A stretch of 64,000 nucleotides of DNA from Hymenobacter gummosus (GTDB lineage: Bacteria > Bacteroidota > Bacteroidia > Cytophagales > Hymenobacteraceae). A program made the position numbers and the translations under genes. The notes under the pieces are model-generated. The model did not search any database. It was not told the DNA's origin and worked only from the letters and a program-made list of their open reading frames with translations. The stretch is from assembly GCF_003970915.1 (NCBI RefSeq), contig NZ_RXOF01000006.1:310001-374000 (forward strand), given 5' to 3'. This document shows, piece by piece, positions 43,469 to 51,863 of the stretch. Positions within the stretch are counted from its first letter, which is position 1. Each line of letters begins with the position of its first letter.

Positions 43469-44023
43469 ATGAGCATCTTCGGCAATGACCCGCTGAAAGG
43501 CAAACACGTGGCCGTGCTGGCCACCGACGGCTTCGAGCAATCCGAGCTGGAAAAACCCGTCAAGGCCCTGAAAGACGCCGGCGCCGACGTCCACATCGTG
43601 TCCCTGAAAAGCGGCTCCATCAAGGGCTGGGACCAGAAAGACTGGGGCGACAAAGTGCAGGTTGACAAAACCCTGGACGAAGCCCGCCCCGCCGACTACG
43701 ACGCGCTGGTGCTGCCCGGCGGCCAGATGAACCCCGACATCCTGCGCACCGAGCCCAAGGCCGTGCAGTTCGCCGCCGATTTCGTGAGGGCCGGCAAAGT
43801 GGTGGGCGCCATCTGCCACGGCCCCTGGCTGCTGGTGGAGGCCGACGTGGTGCGCGGCAAAAACGTCACCAGCTGGTCCAGCCTCAAGACCGACATCAAA
43901 AACGCCGGCGGCCGCTGGGAAGACGCGGAGGTCGTCGTCGACGGCAACCTGATTACCAGCCGCAACCCTAGCGACATCCCCGCGTTCAACAATAAACTGA
44001 TCGAGAAGATCGGCGGCCAGTAA
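43469..44023 (+). CDS. DJ-1/PfpI-family protein (deglycase/general stress)
   Basis: 184 residues from the ATG at 43469. PfpI/YhbO type: VAVLATDGFEQSELEKP at the start, LVLPGGQMNPD, and the nucleophile elbow VVGAICHGPWLLVEADVV with Cys followed by His, then GKNVTSWSSLKTDIKNAGG. Members act on glyoxal-damaged protein or as proteases; the exact activity is debated. Single gene with terminators on both sides. Confidence 0.92.
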   Translation: MSIFGNDPLKGKHVAVLATDGFEQSELEKPVKALKDAGADVHIVSLKSGSIKGWDQKDWGDKVQVDKTLDEARPADYDALVLPGGQMNPDILRTEPKAVQFAADFVRAGKVVGAICHGPWLLVEADVVRGKNVTSWSSLKTDIKNAGGRWEDAEVVVDGNLITSRNPSDIPAFNNKLIEKIGGQ

Positions 44024-44053
44024 CCCTTGCCCCGAGCGCCTCACTCTGTAAAG

Positions 44054-44095
44054 CAACCGCCCGGCCGCCCTTTAGCGACCGGGCGGTTGTGTTTT
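44054..44095 (+). terminator. Rho-independent terminator
   Basis: CAACCGCCCGG, 13-nt loop, ACCGGGCGGTTG then TGTTTT; ends the DJ-1/PfpI transcript. Confidence 0.8.
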
Positions 44096-44157
44096 GGGGC
44101 TGTTCAGGAGGTCCTCCGAACGTTATAGCCCTGCGAGACATCTTGCCAGACAGTAGT

Positions 44158-45543
44158 TTATTCCCGGCCCAGCCGGGCCACGTACCGTTGCCCGGCCCGG
44201 TCGTACACGGTGAGCAGGTACACTCCCGGCGCGACGCCGGCCAGCGGCAGTTCCCAGGTGGCTGCCCCGGCCACCGTAGCCGTGGCGGGCCAGCGCCGCA
44301 CCAGGCGCCCGGTCAAGTCCAGCAGTTCGGCGGTGGTAGCCGAAGGGTGGGGCGGCCGTACGCGCAGCAGCATCTGGCCCGCTCCCGCAGGGTTGGGCCA
44401 GGCTTGCAGCGGGCCCACTGCCGGGCGCCGCGGCGCCGATGTCGCCGTTACGGTGGCCCAGGGCCGCAGGGCCAGTAGTCCCACGTCGGTGCGTCCGATG
44501 GGTCCCTGCCAGGCCGAGGCGGCCACTACGTAGGCACCAGTGGCAGCATCTACGGCCAGTCCGCCGATATCGGTGTGGTAGCCGCGCTGCAGCAGGGTGT
44601 CGCGCAGCTGCCGCCCCTGCGGGTCCAGCTTGTGCACCGATATTTCCCGGGCCCCGTTGGTGTAGTTCTCGCCCAGCATTACGTAGTGGTTGTCGGTAGT
44701 CAGGCGCACCAGCCGGGCCGTGGGCAGCAGCTGGTAGTAGCGCAGCTGCCGCGTCCAGACCGTATCCATGTTCAGGTCGAACTTGGCTAAGCGTCCGCCG
44801 CAGGCTAAGATATAGCCAGGCTCAGCTAGTGAGAGGGAGTAAAACCCGGTGATGTTTGCGGGGCATTGCTTAAAACGTATAATATTCCCTGTATCATCCA
44901 TGAAATAGATCTTGGATGTTGCTGGATTATAACTCGGGGAACCCAACCAGAATCCCCCAGGCACTTTCAAGATTGTCTGCGCGCAGAAGGCTGTAATGCT
45001 TTGCTGCAGCGTTTGCCCGTTTGCAGTGAGGCGCAACATCTGGCAGTGTGTATTTATCTCGCCTGTTAAGACAAAATCGTTGCTCACACCCAATGTCATG
45101 TCGTAGAATCTATCATTGGTAGGGCCACGAAATTTCTTGCTCCACAGGGAATCTCCGCGGCTGTTCGTATTTATCATCAGCAGAAATGCATCCGAGTCGA
45201 ATGGGTTATTCAAATCCAGGAGCCCATTTCCAGTAACCAGCACTCGACCAGCGTTGTCCTCACAGGCGCGACCCGTGTATAGAAGGCCAAACCCCCGGAT
45301 GGCGTACTTACGAGTCCACAAAGTGTCGCCCTGCGTGTTGGTGCGGATGAGCAAGACCCGGGCCGGTGCTTCCTGCCGACCGACGAGCAGATACCCCCCG
45401 GCGCGCAGCGGCAGCATGTCGGAGCAGAAGTCGTTGGTGGTGGCGGTGCCGTAAGCGCGCTGCCATAAGATTTGCGCCCGGGCAGCCGGGGCGCTGACCA
45501 GCAGCGTAACCAGCCACCAGCCAAGAAGTGCGAAGCGAAGCAT
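44158..45543 (-). CDS. T9SS-exported beta-propeller-like protein
   Basis: 461 residues. Signal peptide MLRFALLGWWLVTLLVSAPA (cleavage near ARAQ). Repeats with the pattern NTQGDTLWTRKY / NSRGDSLWSKKF / NLNMDTVWTRQL, typical of exported propeller-like proteins in Bacteroidota. The T9SS type A sorting domain closes it (LQAWPNPAGAGQMLLRVRPP, AELLDLTGRLVRRW, VAPGVYLLTVYDRAGQRYVA). The middle is less GC-rich. It starts 11 bp after the end of the metalloprotease gene, so they form one operon. Confidence 0.87.
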   Translation of the reverse strand: MLRFALLGWWLVTLLVSAPAARAQILWQRAYGTATTNDFCSDMLPLRAGGYLLVGRQEAPARVLLIRTNTQGDTLWTRKYAIRGFGLLYTGRACEDNAGRVLVTGNGLLDLNNPFDSDAFLLMINTNSRGDSLWSKKFRGPTNDRFYDMTLGVSNDFVLTGEINTHCQMLRLTANGQTLQQSITAFCAQTILKVPGGFWLGSPSYNPATSKIYFMDDTGNIIRFKQCPANITGFYSLSLAEPGYILACGGRLAKFDLNMDTVWTRQLRYYQLLPTARLVRLTTDNHYVMLGENYTNGAREISVHKLDPQGRQLRDTLLQRGYHTDIGGLAVDAATGAYVVAASAWQGPIGRTDVGLLALRPWATVTATSAPRRPAVGPLQAWPNPAGAGQMLLRVRPPHPSATTAELLDLTGRLVRRWPATATVAGAATWELPLAGVAPGVYLLTVYDRAGQRYVARLGRE

Positions 45544-45554
45544 ACGCCGGGGAT

Positions 45555-47888
45555 TTAAGGATTTACGACTACTTGCCGGGTGCTGCGCTGCTTGCCATCA
45601 GCCCCGAGCACTTCCAATACGTATTGGCCGGCCGGTAGCTGCGGCAGCCGCACGCCGGTTTGTGCCTCGGCGGCCGTGCAGCTCCCTTCGCGCACCGGGC
45701 GGCCGTACAGGTTCAGCAGCCGGTACTGGTACCTCGCTTCCGGGTTGCCGGCTGCCGCAAGCACGAAGCTGGCCGGCCCATTGGCTGGATTAGGGTACAC
45801 ACTCAATAGCGGGTTTGGTGCTGGCCGGCCGACGATGACGGTGCCGGTTTCGCGGATTTCCAGGCGTCCGCCTTGCTTCAGCGTGAGTTGCCCGGCGTAC
45901 CTGAGCTGGTCGGCATCGGCTTGCGTCTGCACGCTCACCAAACCGCCGTTGTCCACTACGATTTCCGAGCCTGGCTCCGGTAGCAACTGCCCATCCGCCT
46001 CGATGAACAGCGTCGAGGTAGGAGCAACCAGTATTTTACCGGTGGGCTTTACACGAATGGTGGCCCCGGTTCGGCAGCGTAAAACGGTGGGGTTGATAAA
46101 GTCTCCCGTCGCGGTAAGTGTATGGCGGTTGGGAGTGCCACTCTTGTCGAGCAGCAGTTCGGTATTCTCGAAGACATCCAGCGAATAGCCCGTAGCAGCG
46201 CTCGGACCGGGATGCAGCTCCAGATTGCCCGTCCAGCGGGTATTGCGGCCGATGATCAAATCATCGAACCGCACCCGCACCGTGATGTCGCCGTTGGGGG
46301 CTACGTGCGTGACCGTAACCGACACGCCGCTCAGGGGTATGGGCGACAGCTGATACGTGTACTGGTTGTAGTCCTGTAAGGGCAGCGGCGGCGACTTCTC
46401 GTTCCAGCCGATTTTCTGCTCCACCTGATTGAACACGGAGCGCGTCCCCAGGAAGCCGTCGACCAGCTGACCGTTCTGACTCCAGAAATCGAAGCCCTCC
46501 GTTTGCCAGTTGGTGTTGTTCCAGTAATCCGTGTAGCCGATTACGCCGTTGCTGTTCTTGTCGCCGCGAAAAGCCGCCAGGTCGTTGTGCCCGCCCGTGG
46601 GATTAGCCCGCTCGTTCACGAAGTTGTAGATGAGGTTCTGCGGGCGCCACAAATGCATTCCAAACAAGGAAGAAGTGCCGTCCCACGCTGCATCGAAGTT
46701 GCCGTGGGCCGACAGGAACTGAATGCCGCCGGCTCCGTCTTGGTAGTTTGTCAGCTTGGCCCGGGTGGCCCGCATGTTCTCCACGTAGGCCTGAATACCG
46801 TTGGGAATCGTTGGAAACGGCTGCGGCGGCGTGCGCCCGTCCACCGTGTAGGCCCCCCGGTCCCACACGCTGCGGCCCTGGTGGTTTTCCAGCCACAGAT
46901 ACTGCCAGGTGCCGGTGGCCGGCTCGTAGGTGTTGGGCAGCCGGATGCGCACGGCGTCGCCGGTAGTGATGAAGTCGCGCAGGGTGTATTCGCCGCCGTT
47001 GGTCAGCGACGCGGCGTCGGCCAGGTCGGCGCCCACGCCGCTGGCCTGCAGCGTGGGTATCCAGCCCAGGTACCACCGCTCCCAGCCGTTGGCGCACATG
47101 CGCATGGGCCCGCCAATCATGCCGTAGCCGTTGACGAGGTAAAAATGACTGCCCACCACGCCGTTGGCTCCCAGGTAGTGCGGCGCACCATACAGCGTGT
47201 GGCCTACCTCGTGCGTAAACAGCTCCTTATCGACGCCGCCATAGCCCAGGCACTGGGTAAAGCCATTGGTCACGTCCAGTCCCAATGAGGTGCCAGCAGG
47301 CGCGGCGAGTTGTGCGTACGGTACGGAAGCATAACCGCCGCCGCTGCCCAGAACGTTATCCAGCCCCCTTGTTCCGGCCGGGCTGCCGCCCGCGTAGCGC
47401 CAGATAACAACCGTGTAGTCTATCTGCCCGTCCGGCGCCGAGTTGGAGTTGTCCCGAAGGTAGCCGGGTTGATTGGTCCGGGCATCGATGTCAGTCCAGT
47501 TCAGGCTCTGCAGCTCAGCTTGGTAGCTGGTGCGGATGCGGTTGAATACTCGCTCGGTGAGGCCCCACCAACCTAGCATCGTATCCGCGCTGGCGAAAGG
47601 GATATTAACCCGCACCGGGAAGTTTACCGCCATCATTTTCAGCGGCGCCCCGTTGTGCTGGGACATTTGGTAGTAGAAGTTCGACAGCGTACGGTCGGTA
47701 GCGGTAGCGCTAAATTGGGACAAGCTGGTATAGAAGCTGGTAGCGGAATTGCGGGGTAGAGTTAAGCCATAATCAACTCCCGGGGTGCCTTGCGGCCAAG
47801 AGTTACTTGGCAAGTTGTTGCTATTGGGTACCGATAAATCAATTGTCACTTTGTGGAGTAAGTACATTATCATTATCAAACCCGGCAT
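45555..47888 (-). CDS. T9SS-exported zinc metalloprotease, main frame of a frameshifted gene
   Basis: An open frame of 777 codons, but its first 15 or so codons are out of frame with the true gene. The conserved part begins near SVPNSNNLPSNSWPQGTPG. The M6-like metalloprotease domain carries ELFTHEVGHTLYGAPHYLG (zinc ligands His/His plus the distal His, catalytic Glu) near residue 226, then YGMIGGPMRMCANGWERWYL. A beta-rich region and a T9SS type A domain (LLSVYPNPANGPASFVLAAA, LPAGQYVLEVLG) end it. The signal peptide is in another frame at 47839-48171. One extra T in AATTGAT at about 47841 would explain the break. Either a sequencing error or a recent inactivation. Confidence 0.85.
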   Translation of the reverse strand: MPGLIMIMYLLHKVTIDLSVPNSNNLPSNSWPQGTPGVDYGLTLPRNSATSFYTSLSQFSATATDRTLSNFYYQMSQHNGAPLKMMAVNFPVRVNIPFASADTMLGWWGLTERVFNRIRTSYQAELQSLNWTDIDARTNQPGYLRDNSNSAPDGQIDYTVVIWRYAGGSPAGTRGLDNVLGSGGGYASVPYAQLAAPAGTSLGLDVTNGFTQCLGYGGVDKELFTHEVGHTLYGAPHYLGANGVVGSHFYLVNGYGMIGGPMRMCANGWERWYLGWIPTLQASGVGADLADAASLTNGGEYTLRDFITTGDAVRIRLPNTYEPATGTWQYLWLENHQGRSVWDRGAYTVDGRTPPQPFPTIPNGIQAYVENMRATRAKLTNYQDGAGGIQFLSAHGNFDAAWDGTSSLFGMHLWRPQNLIYNFVNERANPTGGHNDLAAFRGDKNSNGVIGYTDYWNNTNWQTEGFDFWSQNGQLVDGFLGTRSVFNQVEQKIGWNEKSPPLPLQDYNQYTYQLSPIPLSGVSVTVTHVAPNGDITVRVRFDDLIIGRNTRWTGNLELHPGPSAATGYSLDVFENTELLLDKSGTPNRHTLTATGDFINPTVLRCRTGATIRVKPTGKILVAPTSTLFIEADGQLLPEPGSEIVVDNGGLVSVQTQADADQLRYAGQLTLKQGGRLEIRETGTVIVGRPAPNPLLSVYPNPANGPASFVLAAAGNPEARYQYRLLNLYGRPVREGSCTAAEAQTGVRLPQLPAGQYVLEVLGADGKQRSTRQVVVNP

Positions 47889-48171
47889 ACACCACCAGCA
47901 CCTTCAGCACTCCTTTCGGGGTAAAGCAATTGCCGTTGAATGATTTTGGCGTAGGACTGCCCGTACCGCCGCCCGGTAGTGCGGCAGCAGTGCTCTGGGT
48001 GCGGGGCACGCCGTACGGGAAGCAGTCAAACTGATTGAAAAACGCCGGATGCACCGTTGAGATGGGGTGCTCCTGGGCAACGGCTGGGCGACTCAACAGC
48101 AGCAGAGCAGCCAACAGGTAAAGGAAGCAGGGTGCGCACACCCGGCCGGAGTAGAATGACAACATGGGCAA
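47839..48171 (-). CDS. N-terminal fragment (signal peptide and pro-region) of the metalloprotease
   Basis: 110 codons: signal peptide (FLYLLAALLLLSRPAVAQ), cysteine-bearing pro-region, and the first strand of the catalytic domain (GVLKVLVVYAGFDNDNVLTP). It then hits TGA. Removing one T joins QSDN to DLSVPNSNN of the following frame, restoring a continuous protein of about 870 residues. Annotated as the 5' half of one broken gene rather than an independent protein. Confidence 0.8.
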   Translation of the reverse strand: MPMLSFYSGRVCAPCFLYLLAALLLLSRPAVAQEHPISTVHPAFFNQFDCFPYGVPRTQSTAAALPGGGTGSPTPKSFNGNCFTPKGVLKVLVVYAGFDNDNVLTPQSDN

Positions 48172-48290
48172 TATGGTTTGGTGAAGGGAATCATGACAAC
48201 ATTAATAGGTGTGTAAGCAGAAAAGGCGGAGCGCGCTTCTAAGATATTCGTTTTGAGTAATTTTTCGACCCCGGGATAATTTTTACTTTC

Positions 48291-48806
48291 TCAGCCCACC
48301 AGCGCCAACAGCTGCGCTGCGAAGCGGTGGTACAGCAGGTACAGCCCCGCGTCAAACGCCAGCAGAAACGCCCCCTGCACCGCCACCGACTGCCCGAAGC
48401 CCAGCAGCCGCTCGGGCCGCTGCTCGGGGTCGAGGGCCGCGGCGGCCCGGGCCCGCAGCCAGGCACCCACCACCAGGTAGGCCACGTCGAGGCCGGCGTT
48501 GACGAGCAGCAGCTTCTCGAAATCGAACTGGGCCTGCAGGCTGGCGGCCAGGGTGAAGCCCGCCGCGTGCAGGGGCTGGGCCTGAATGAGGCCCCAGGTG
48601 GCCAGCCCGGCGTTGATGGCACCCCAGCCGATGTTCATCTGGTGGAAGTGGTGCCGGGCCAGCTGCCGCGGAGTGCGCGTCACCAGCCAGCCGCTTAGCA
48701 GCAGGTTCAGCAGCGCCCAGGCGCCCAGCACGCCCATGCCCTGCTGGGCCAGCAGCTCGCGTTGCTGATTGAGGGCATCGAGGGCGGGCTGGAAGGCGGC
48801 GGGCAT
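48291..48806 (-). CDS. Integral membrane protein of unknown function
   Basis: 171 residues from the ATG at 48806 (an upstream in-frame ATG at 48887 would add a hydrophobic leader). Four predicted membrane helices: GVLGAWALLNLLLSGWLV, MNIGWGAINAGLATWGLI, KLLLVNAGLDVAYLVVGAWL and VAVQGAFLLAFDAGLYLLYH. A conserved-looking HHFHQMN loop between helices 1 and 2 may be functional. This type of protein is known only as uncharacterised in Bacteroidota. Confidence 0.7.
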   Translation of the reverse strand: MPAAFQPALDALNQQRELLAQQGMGVLGAWALLNLLLSGWLVTRTPRQLARHHFHQMNIGWGAINAGLATWGLIQAQPLHAAGFTLAASLQAQFDFEKLLLVNAGLDVAYLVVGAWLRARAAAALDPEQRPERLLGFGQSVAVQGAFLLAFDAGLYLLYHRFAAQLLALVG

Positions 48807-48864
48807 GGCTGGGGCGGCAAAACGGGGTGGAGCGGCGAAGTAAGCGGGGAATGGCAGAATGGCC

Positions 48865-48904
48865 AAAAAACAGGGAAGCCAGCCCATGGGGAGGACTGGC
48901 TTCC
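48865..48904 (-). terminator. Rho-independent terminator
   Basis: Minus strand GGAAGCCAGTCC..GGGCTGGCTTCCC then TGTTTTTT; ends the beta-barrel gene at 48937. Confidence 0.8.
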
Positions 48905-48936
48905 TGGCGTCAGCAAAAGCGAACGGGCGGGGCGGA

Positions 48937-49626
48937 CTACTGCGAGAAGCCGAAGCCCACGTATACCTGCACCACGCTGTTCTTGATGTTGTCCAGGCCG
49001 CTGTTGGGCGTCATCACCCCGTTTTCCATCTTCGGGTCGTTGTAGATGTCGGCCAGGCTCAGCACGTAGCGCCCCCCGATGCGGGCCGGCCCCACGCGGG
49101 CTTCAATGCCGCCCACGGCGCCGTAGTCCAGCGAGTTGTAGTTGTTGTTCGACAGGTTCACGGCGCGCTTGTTTTCCTTGGCATTCACCAGCAGCGACAC
49201 CTGCGGCCCCACGTGGATGCTCACGTTGTCGACGAAGTTGTAGACGAAGAGCACCGGCACCTGCACGTAGTCGAGCTGGGTTTCGTAGGTGCTCTGCATG
49301 CCTGCGGGGCGCAGCGCCGAGGCGGCTTTGTAGCCCTGGCGGCTGTAGAGGGCTTCTACCTGCAGCGAGGTCTGGGGCGAGAAGCCAAATTGGCCGTATA
49401 CACCGGCGTGGAAGTTGTTGCGGGCCGACACGTCGCTGTAGTTGGCTTTGTCGTTGCCGCGGATATTGGAGGCGTTCCAGCCGCCCTTGATGCCGAAACC
49501 ATTGTTGCGCGAGTCGGGCGTGGTCTGGTAATCCGAGGACTTACGAATGCCTTCGACGCCGCGCTGGGCGTAGGCGCTGCCGCCGCACACGGCCAGCAAC
49601 GAAAGGATGAGTGCAATTTTTTTCAT
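48937..49626 (-). CDS. Outer-membrane beta-barrel porin-family protein
   Basis: 229 residues. Signal peptide MKKIALILSLLAVCGGSAYA. Then alternating strands of an eight-strand barrel: GIKGGWNASNIRG, FHAGVYGQFGFSPQTSLQVE, QLDYVQVPVLFVYNFVDNVS, IHVGPQVSLLVNAKEN, and terminal VVQVYVGFGFSQ. PorT/OmpW-type small barrel; ligand unknown. Confidence 0.87.
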   Translation of the reverse strand: MKKIALILSLLAVCGGSAYAQRGVEGIRKSSDYQTTPDSRNNGFGIKGGWNASNIRGNDKANYSDVSARNNFHAGVYGQFGFSPQTSLQVEALYSRQGYKAASALRPAGMQSTYETQLDYVQVPVLFVYNFVDNVSIHVGPQVSLLVNAKENKRAVNLSNNNYNSLDYGAVGGIEARVGPARIGGRYVLSLADIYNDPKMENGVMTPNSGLDNIKNSVVQVYVGFGFSQ

Positions 49627-49767
49627 GACGAAAAGACTTGAGGGTTAGGCCTTGCCGCGGTTTTGCAGGGGAAGATTACAGCGGCATTAGCAGGGTTCTA
49701 TACTAAGGCAGCCCGCCCCGGGTTACGCCCCGGCCGGCCTTCTCCGAAAAAAAACTTGACGCAGTGC

Positions 49768-49799
49768 TTGCTACAGATTATATTGCTGGATTAGCTTTG
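49768..49799 (+). promoter_or_regulatory. Promoter of tRNA-Val, TTG-N21-TAGCTTTG
   Basis: TTG at 49768-49770 and TAGCTTTG at 49792-49799 match the Bacteroidota primary promoter; the tRNA begins 24 bp after the -7 box. Confidence 0.7.
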
Positions 49800-49822
49800 T
49801 CACTTCCGGCATTAGCCAGTCC

Positions 49823-49897
49823 GGAGCGTTAGCTCAGTTGGTTTAGAGCACCACCTTGACACGGTGGAGGCCACTGGTTCGAGTCCAGTACGCTTCA
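49823..49897 (+). tRNA. tRNA-Val (anticodon GAC)
   Basis: 75 nt folding as a full cloverleaf. Acceptor GGAGCGT/ACGCTTC (one G-U), D stem GCTC/GAGC, anticodon stem CCACC/GGTGG with loop TTGACAC (GAC), T stem ACTGG/CCAGT with loop TTCGAGT, discriminator A. The 3' CCA is not encoded (CAA follows). Confidence 0.95.
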
Positions 49898-49904
49898 CAA
49901 GCCC

Positions 49905-49937
49905 AAGCTCCTGCAGCGCCTGCAGGAGCTTTCTTTT
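49905..49937 (+). terminator. Rho-independent terminator after tRNA
   Basis: AAGCTCCTGCAGCG CCTGCAGGAGCTT followed by TCTTTTTG. Confidence 0.85.
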
Positions 49938-49993
49938 TGTCCGGCCGCCGGGGCCCGGCCGGCTTGCCCTTCACCGATTGCCCCGTTTTCATT

Positions 49994-50383
49994 GTGCGCC
50001 TGTACTTTGAAAATCGCGCCGGCGGCGTGTACGCCGATCCGGCCGGTTTCGCCCGCCTCGTTTACAAGCCCGGCCCGCGCGCCGAGGGCGCCCTGCTGAC
50101 CCACTCCCGCCACCTGCTGGCCCGCCACCACGGCCGCATGCTGGTGGATCAGCGCCTGATGCAGCCTTACTCGCCGGTCGAGCAGCAACTGGTGCGCCAG
50201 GAGTGGCTGCCGCTGGCCATCGAGGAAAACGGCTACCGCTACGGGGCCGTGGTGCAGGCCCAGGACGTATTTGCCCGCCTGGCCACCGCCACGGTGCTCA
50301 CCCAGGCGCGCAACAGCAAGATGACCTACCGCTACTTCGACGACGAGGCGGCCGCCACCGCCTGGCTGCTAAGCTGCGCCTAG
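49994..50383 (+). CDS. Small SpoIIAA/STAS-like protein
   Basis: 129 residues from a GTG at 49994. The frame is open upstream, but it would run through the tRNA and its terminator, so a start after 49940 is required. Body: RLYFENRAGGVYADPAGFAR, RMLVDQRLMQPYSPVEQQLV, YGAVVQAQDVFARLATATVL, KMTYRYFDDEAAATAWLLSC. The pattern (strand, helix, late FxDxxxAxxWL helix) is that of SpoIIAA-like/STAS-fold small proteins found in Hymenobacter-type genomes. A related protein lies at 62396-62824. Confidence 0.75.
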   Translation: MRLYFENRAGGVYADPAGFARLVYKPGPRAEGALLTHSRHLLARHHGRMLVDQRLMQPYSPVEQQLVRQEWLPLAIEENGYRYGAVVQAQDVFARLATATVLTQARNSKMTYRYFDDEAAATAWLLSCA

Positions 50384-50402
50384 CGCAACCCCGCGCCGCT
50401 TT

Positions 50403-51353
50403 TTGCGGTTGACTGCCCTTGTGACGCTGCCTGCTCCCCTTCATTCGCACTACTTGCCCGTGGCCTGGGCCCCGCTGTACGCCCACCCCCTGCCGCTGGG
50501 CCACCGCTTCCCCATGCTCAAGTACGAGCTGCTGCCCGAGCAACTGGTGCGCGAGGGCACCATTCCGGAGGAAAGCCTTTTCGCCCCTATGCCCCTGCCC
50601 GAGAAATACATCCTCGAAACCCACGACGCGGGCTACTACCAGCGGCTTGTGGCGGGGCAGCTTACGCGGCAGGAGGAGCGGGCCACGGGCTTTCCGTGGT
50701 CGGAGCAGCTGGTGCAGCGCGAGGTGACCATCCTGGGCGGCACGGTGCAGTGCGCCAAGCTGGCCCTGCACACCGGCGTGGCCCTGAACGTGGCCGGCGG
50801 CACCCACCACGCCTTTGCCGACCGCGGCGAGGGGTTCTGCCTGCTCAACGACCAGGCCGTGGCGGCCAACTACCTGCTGCGCCACGAAGGCATCGGCCGG
50901 GTGCTCATCGTGGATCTGGACGTGCACCAAGGCAACGGCACGGCGGCGCTGTTTCGCGACGAGCCGCGGGTATTCACCTTCTCCGTGCACGGCGCCCGCA
51001 ACTACCCCGCCCGCAAGGAGCACTCCGACCTCGACCTGCCCCTACCCGACGGCACCGACGACGCGACCTACCTGCAGCTGCTCGGCGCCACCCTGCCCCG
51101 CCTGCTCGACGAGGTGCAGCCCGAGTTCGTGTTTTACCTATCGGGCGTCGATGTGCTGGCTACCGACAAGCTCGGCCACCTGGCCCTCACGCGCGAAGGC
51201 TGCCGCCGGCGCGACCAGCTGGTGCTGGAGCTGTGCCACCGCCACCGGCTGCCAGTAGTAGTGTGCATGGGCGGCGGCTACTCCGAGCGGGTGGCCGACA
51301 TCGTGGAAGCCCACGCCAACACCTTCCGCGTAGCGGCCGACCTGTGGGGCTGA
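50403..51353 (+). CDS. Histone deacetylase-family protein (AcuC-like)
   Basis: 316 residues if the TTG at 50403 is used; GTG at 50421 is an alternative and no ATG precedes the conserved LPVAWAPLYAHPLP. Class II-type deacetylase fold with zinc/active-site segments GGTHHAFADRGEGFCLLND, VLIVDLDVHQGNGTAALF, FSVHGARNYPARKE and VFYLSGVDVLATDKLG. Bacterial members deacetylate acetyl-CoA synthetase lysines, polyamines or other acetyl-amides; the substrate here is open. Confidence 0.9.
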   Translation: MRLTALVTLPAPLHSHYLPVAWAPLYAHPLPLGHRFPMLKYELLPEQLVREGTIPEESLFAPMPLPEKYILETHDAGYYQRLVAGQLTRQEERATGFPWSEQLVQREVTILGGTVQCAKLALHTGVALNVAGGTHHAFADRGEGFCLLNDQAVAANYLLRHEGIGRVLIVDLDVHQGNGTAALFRDEPRVFTFSVHGARNYPARKEHSDLDLPLPDGTDDATYLQLLGATLPRLLDEVQPEFVFYLSGVDVLATDKLGHLALTREGCRRRDQLVLELCHRHRLPVVVCMGGGYSERVADIVEAHANTFRVAADLWG

Positions 51354-51371
51354 AGCGGCTACGGGTCGTTT

Positions 51372-51833
51372 TTAGCGTAGCACTATTTCCACGCGCCGGT
51401 TCCGGGCGCGGGCTTCGGGGTCGTCGGAGCCGTCGGGCCTGGCGTTGGGTACCAGCGGATCGGCTTCGCCCAGGCCCTGCACTTCCATGGGCACCGTCAC
51501 CTGGTGCTGCCGCAGCCAGCCGGCCACGGCTTCGGCCCGCACCTGCGCGAGCTGGGCGTTTTCGTTGTCGTCGCCGCGGCTGTCGGTGTAGCAGCGCACC
51601 AGCAGCAGAGTGCGGGGCTGCGCGCGCACCCGCTGGGCCAGCTGTTGCAGCGCGGGCTCGGCCGTGGGCTTCAGCTCCGGCCGGCCATCCTCAAACAACC
51701 AGTCGGCGCTCAAACCCAGTACGGGGCCTTCGGGCGTCTGGCGGCTGACGATTTCGCCCTGCGGGGTTTTGTCGGGGCGGCAGGCGGTGAGGCTGAGCAG
51801 GGTGAGGCCTAAGGCAGCGAGGGTATTTTTCAT
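51372..51833 (-). CDS. OmpA-family peptidoglycan-binding lipoprotein
   Basis: 153 residues. Lipoprotein signal MKNTLAALGLTLLSLTAC with Cys18. OmpA C-terminal domain from about residue 45: LSADWLFEDGRPELKPTAEP, VRCYTDSRGDDNENAQLAQV with the RAEAV helix, GEADPLVPN and terminal NRRVEIVLR. It binds peptidoglycan non-covalently and tethers the outer membrane. Confidence 0.9.
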   Translation of the reverse strand: MKNTLAALGLTLLSLTACRPDKTPQGEIVSRQTPEGPVLGLSADWLFEDGRPELKPTAEPALQQLAQRVRAQPRTLLLVRCYTDSRGDDNENAQLAQVRAEAVAGWLRQHQVTVPMEVQGLGEADPLVPNARPDGSDDPEARARNRRVEIVLR

Positions 51834-51863
51834 AACGGAAGCGGGTGGCGGAGCCCAAAAGTA

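Noticed and set aside
49823-49897. tRNA gene as an integration site
   Set aside because: No integrase, no repeated 3' tRNA end and no foreign-looking block next to it.
49856-49993. An earlier start for the SpoIIAA-like gene
   Set aside because: It would begin inside the tRNA-Val gene and read through its terminator; the GTG at 49994 is more sensible.
50696-51748. A 350-codon plus-strand frame over the HDAC-like gene
   Set aside because: Arginine/alanine-rich alternate-frame shadow of the deacetylase; it also runs over the OmpA gene.
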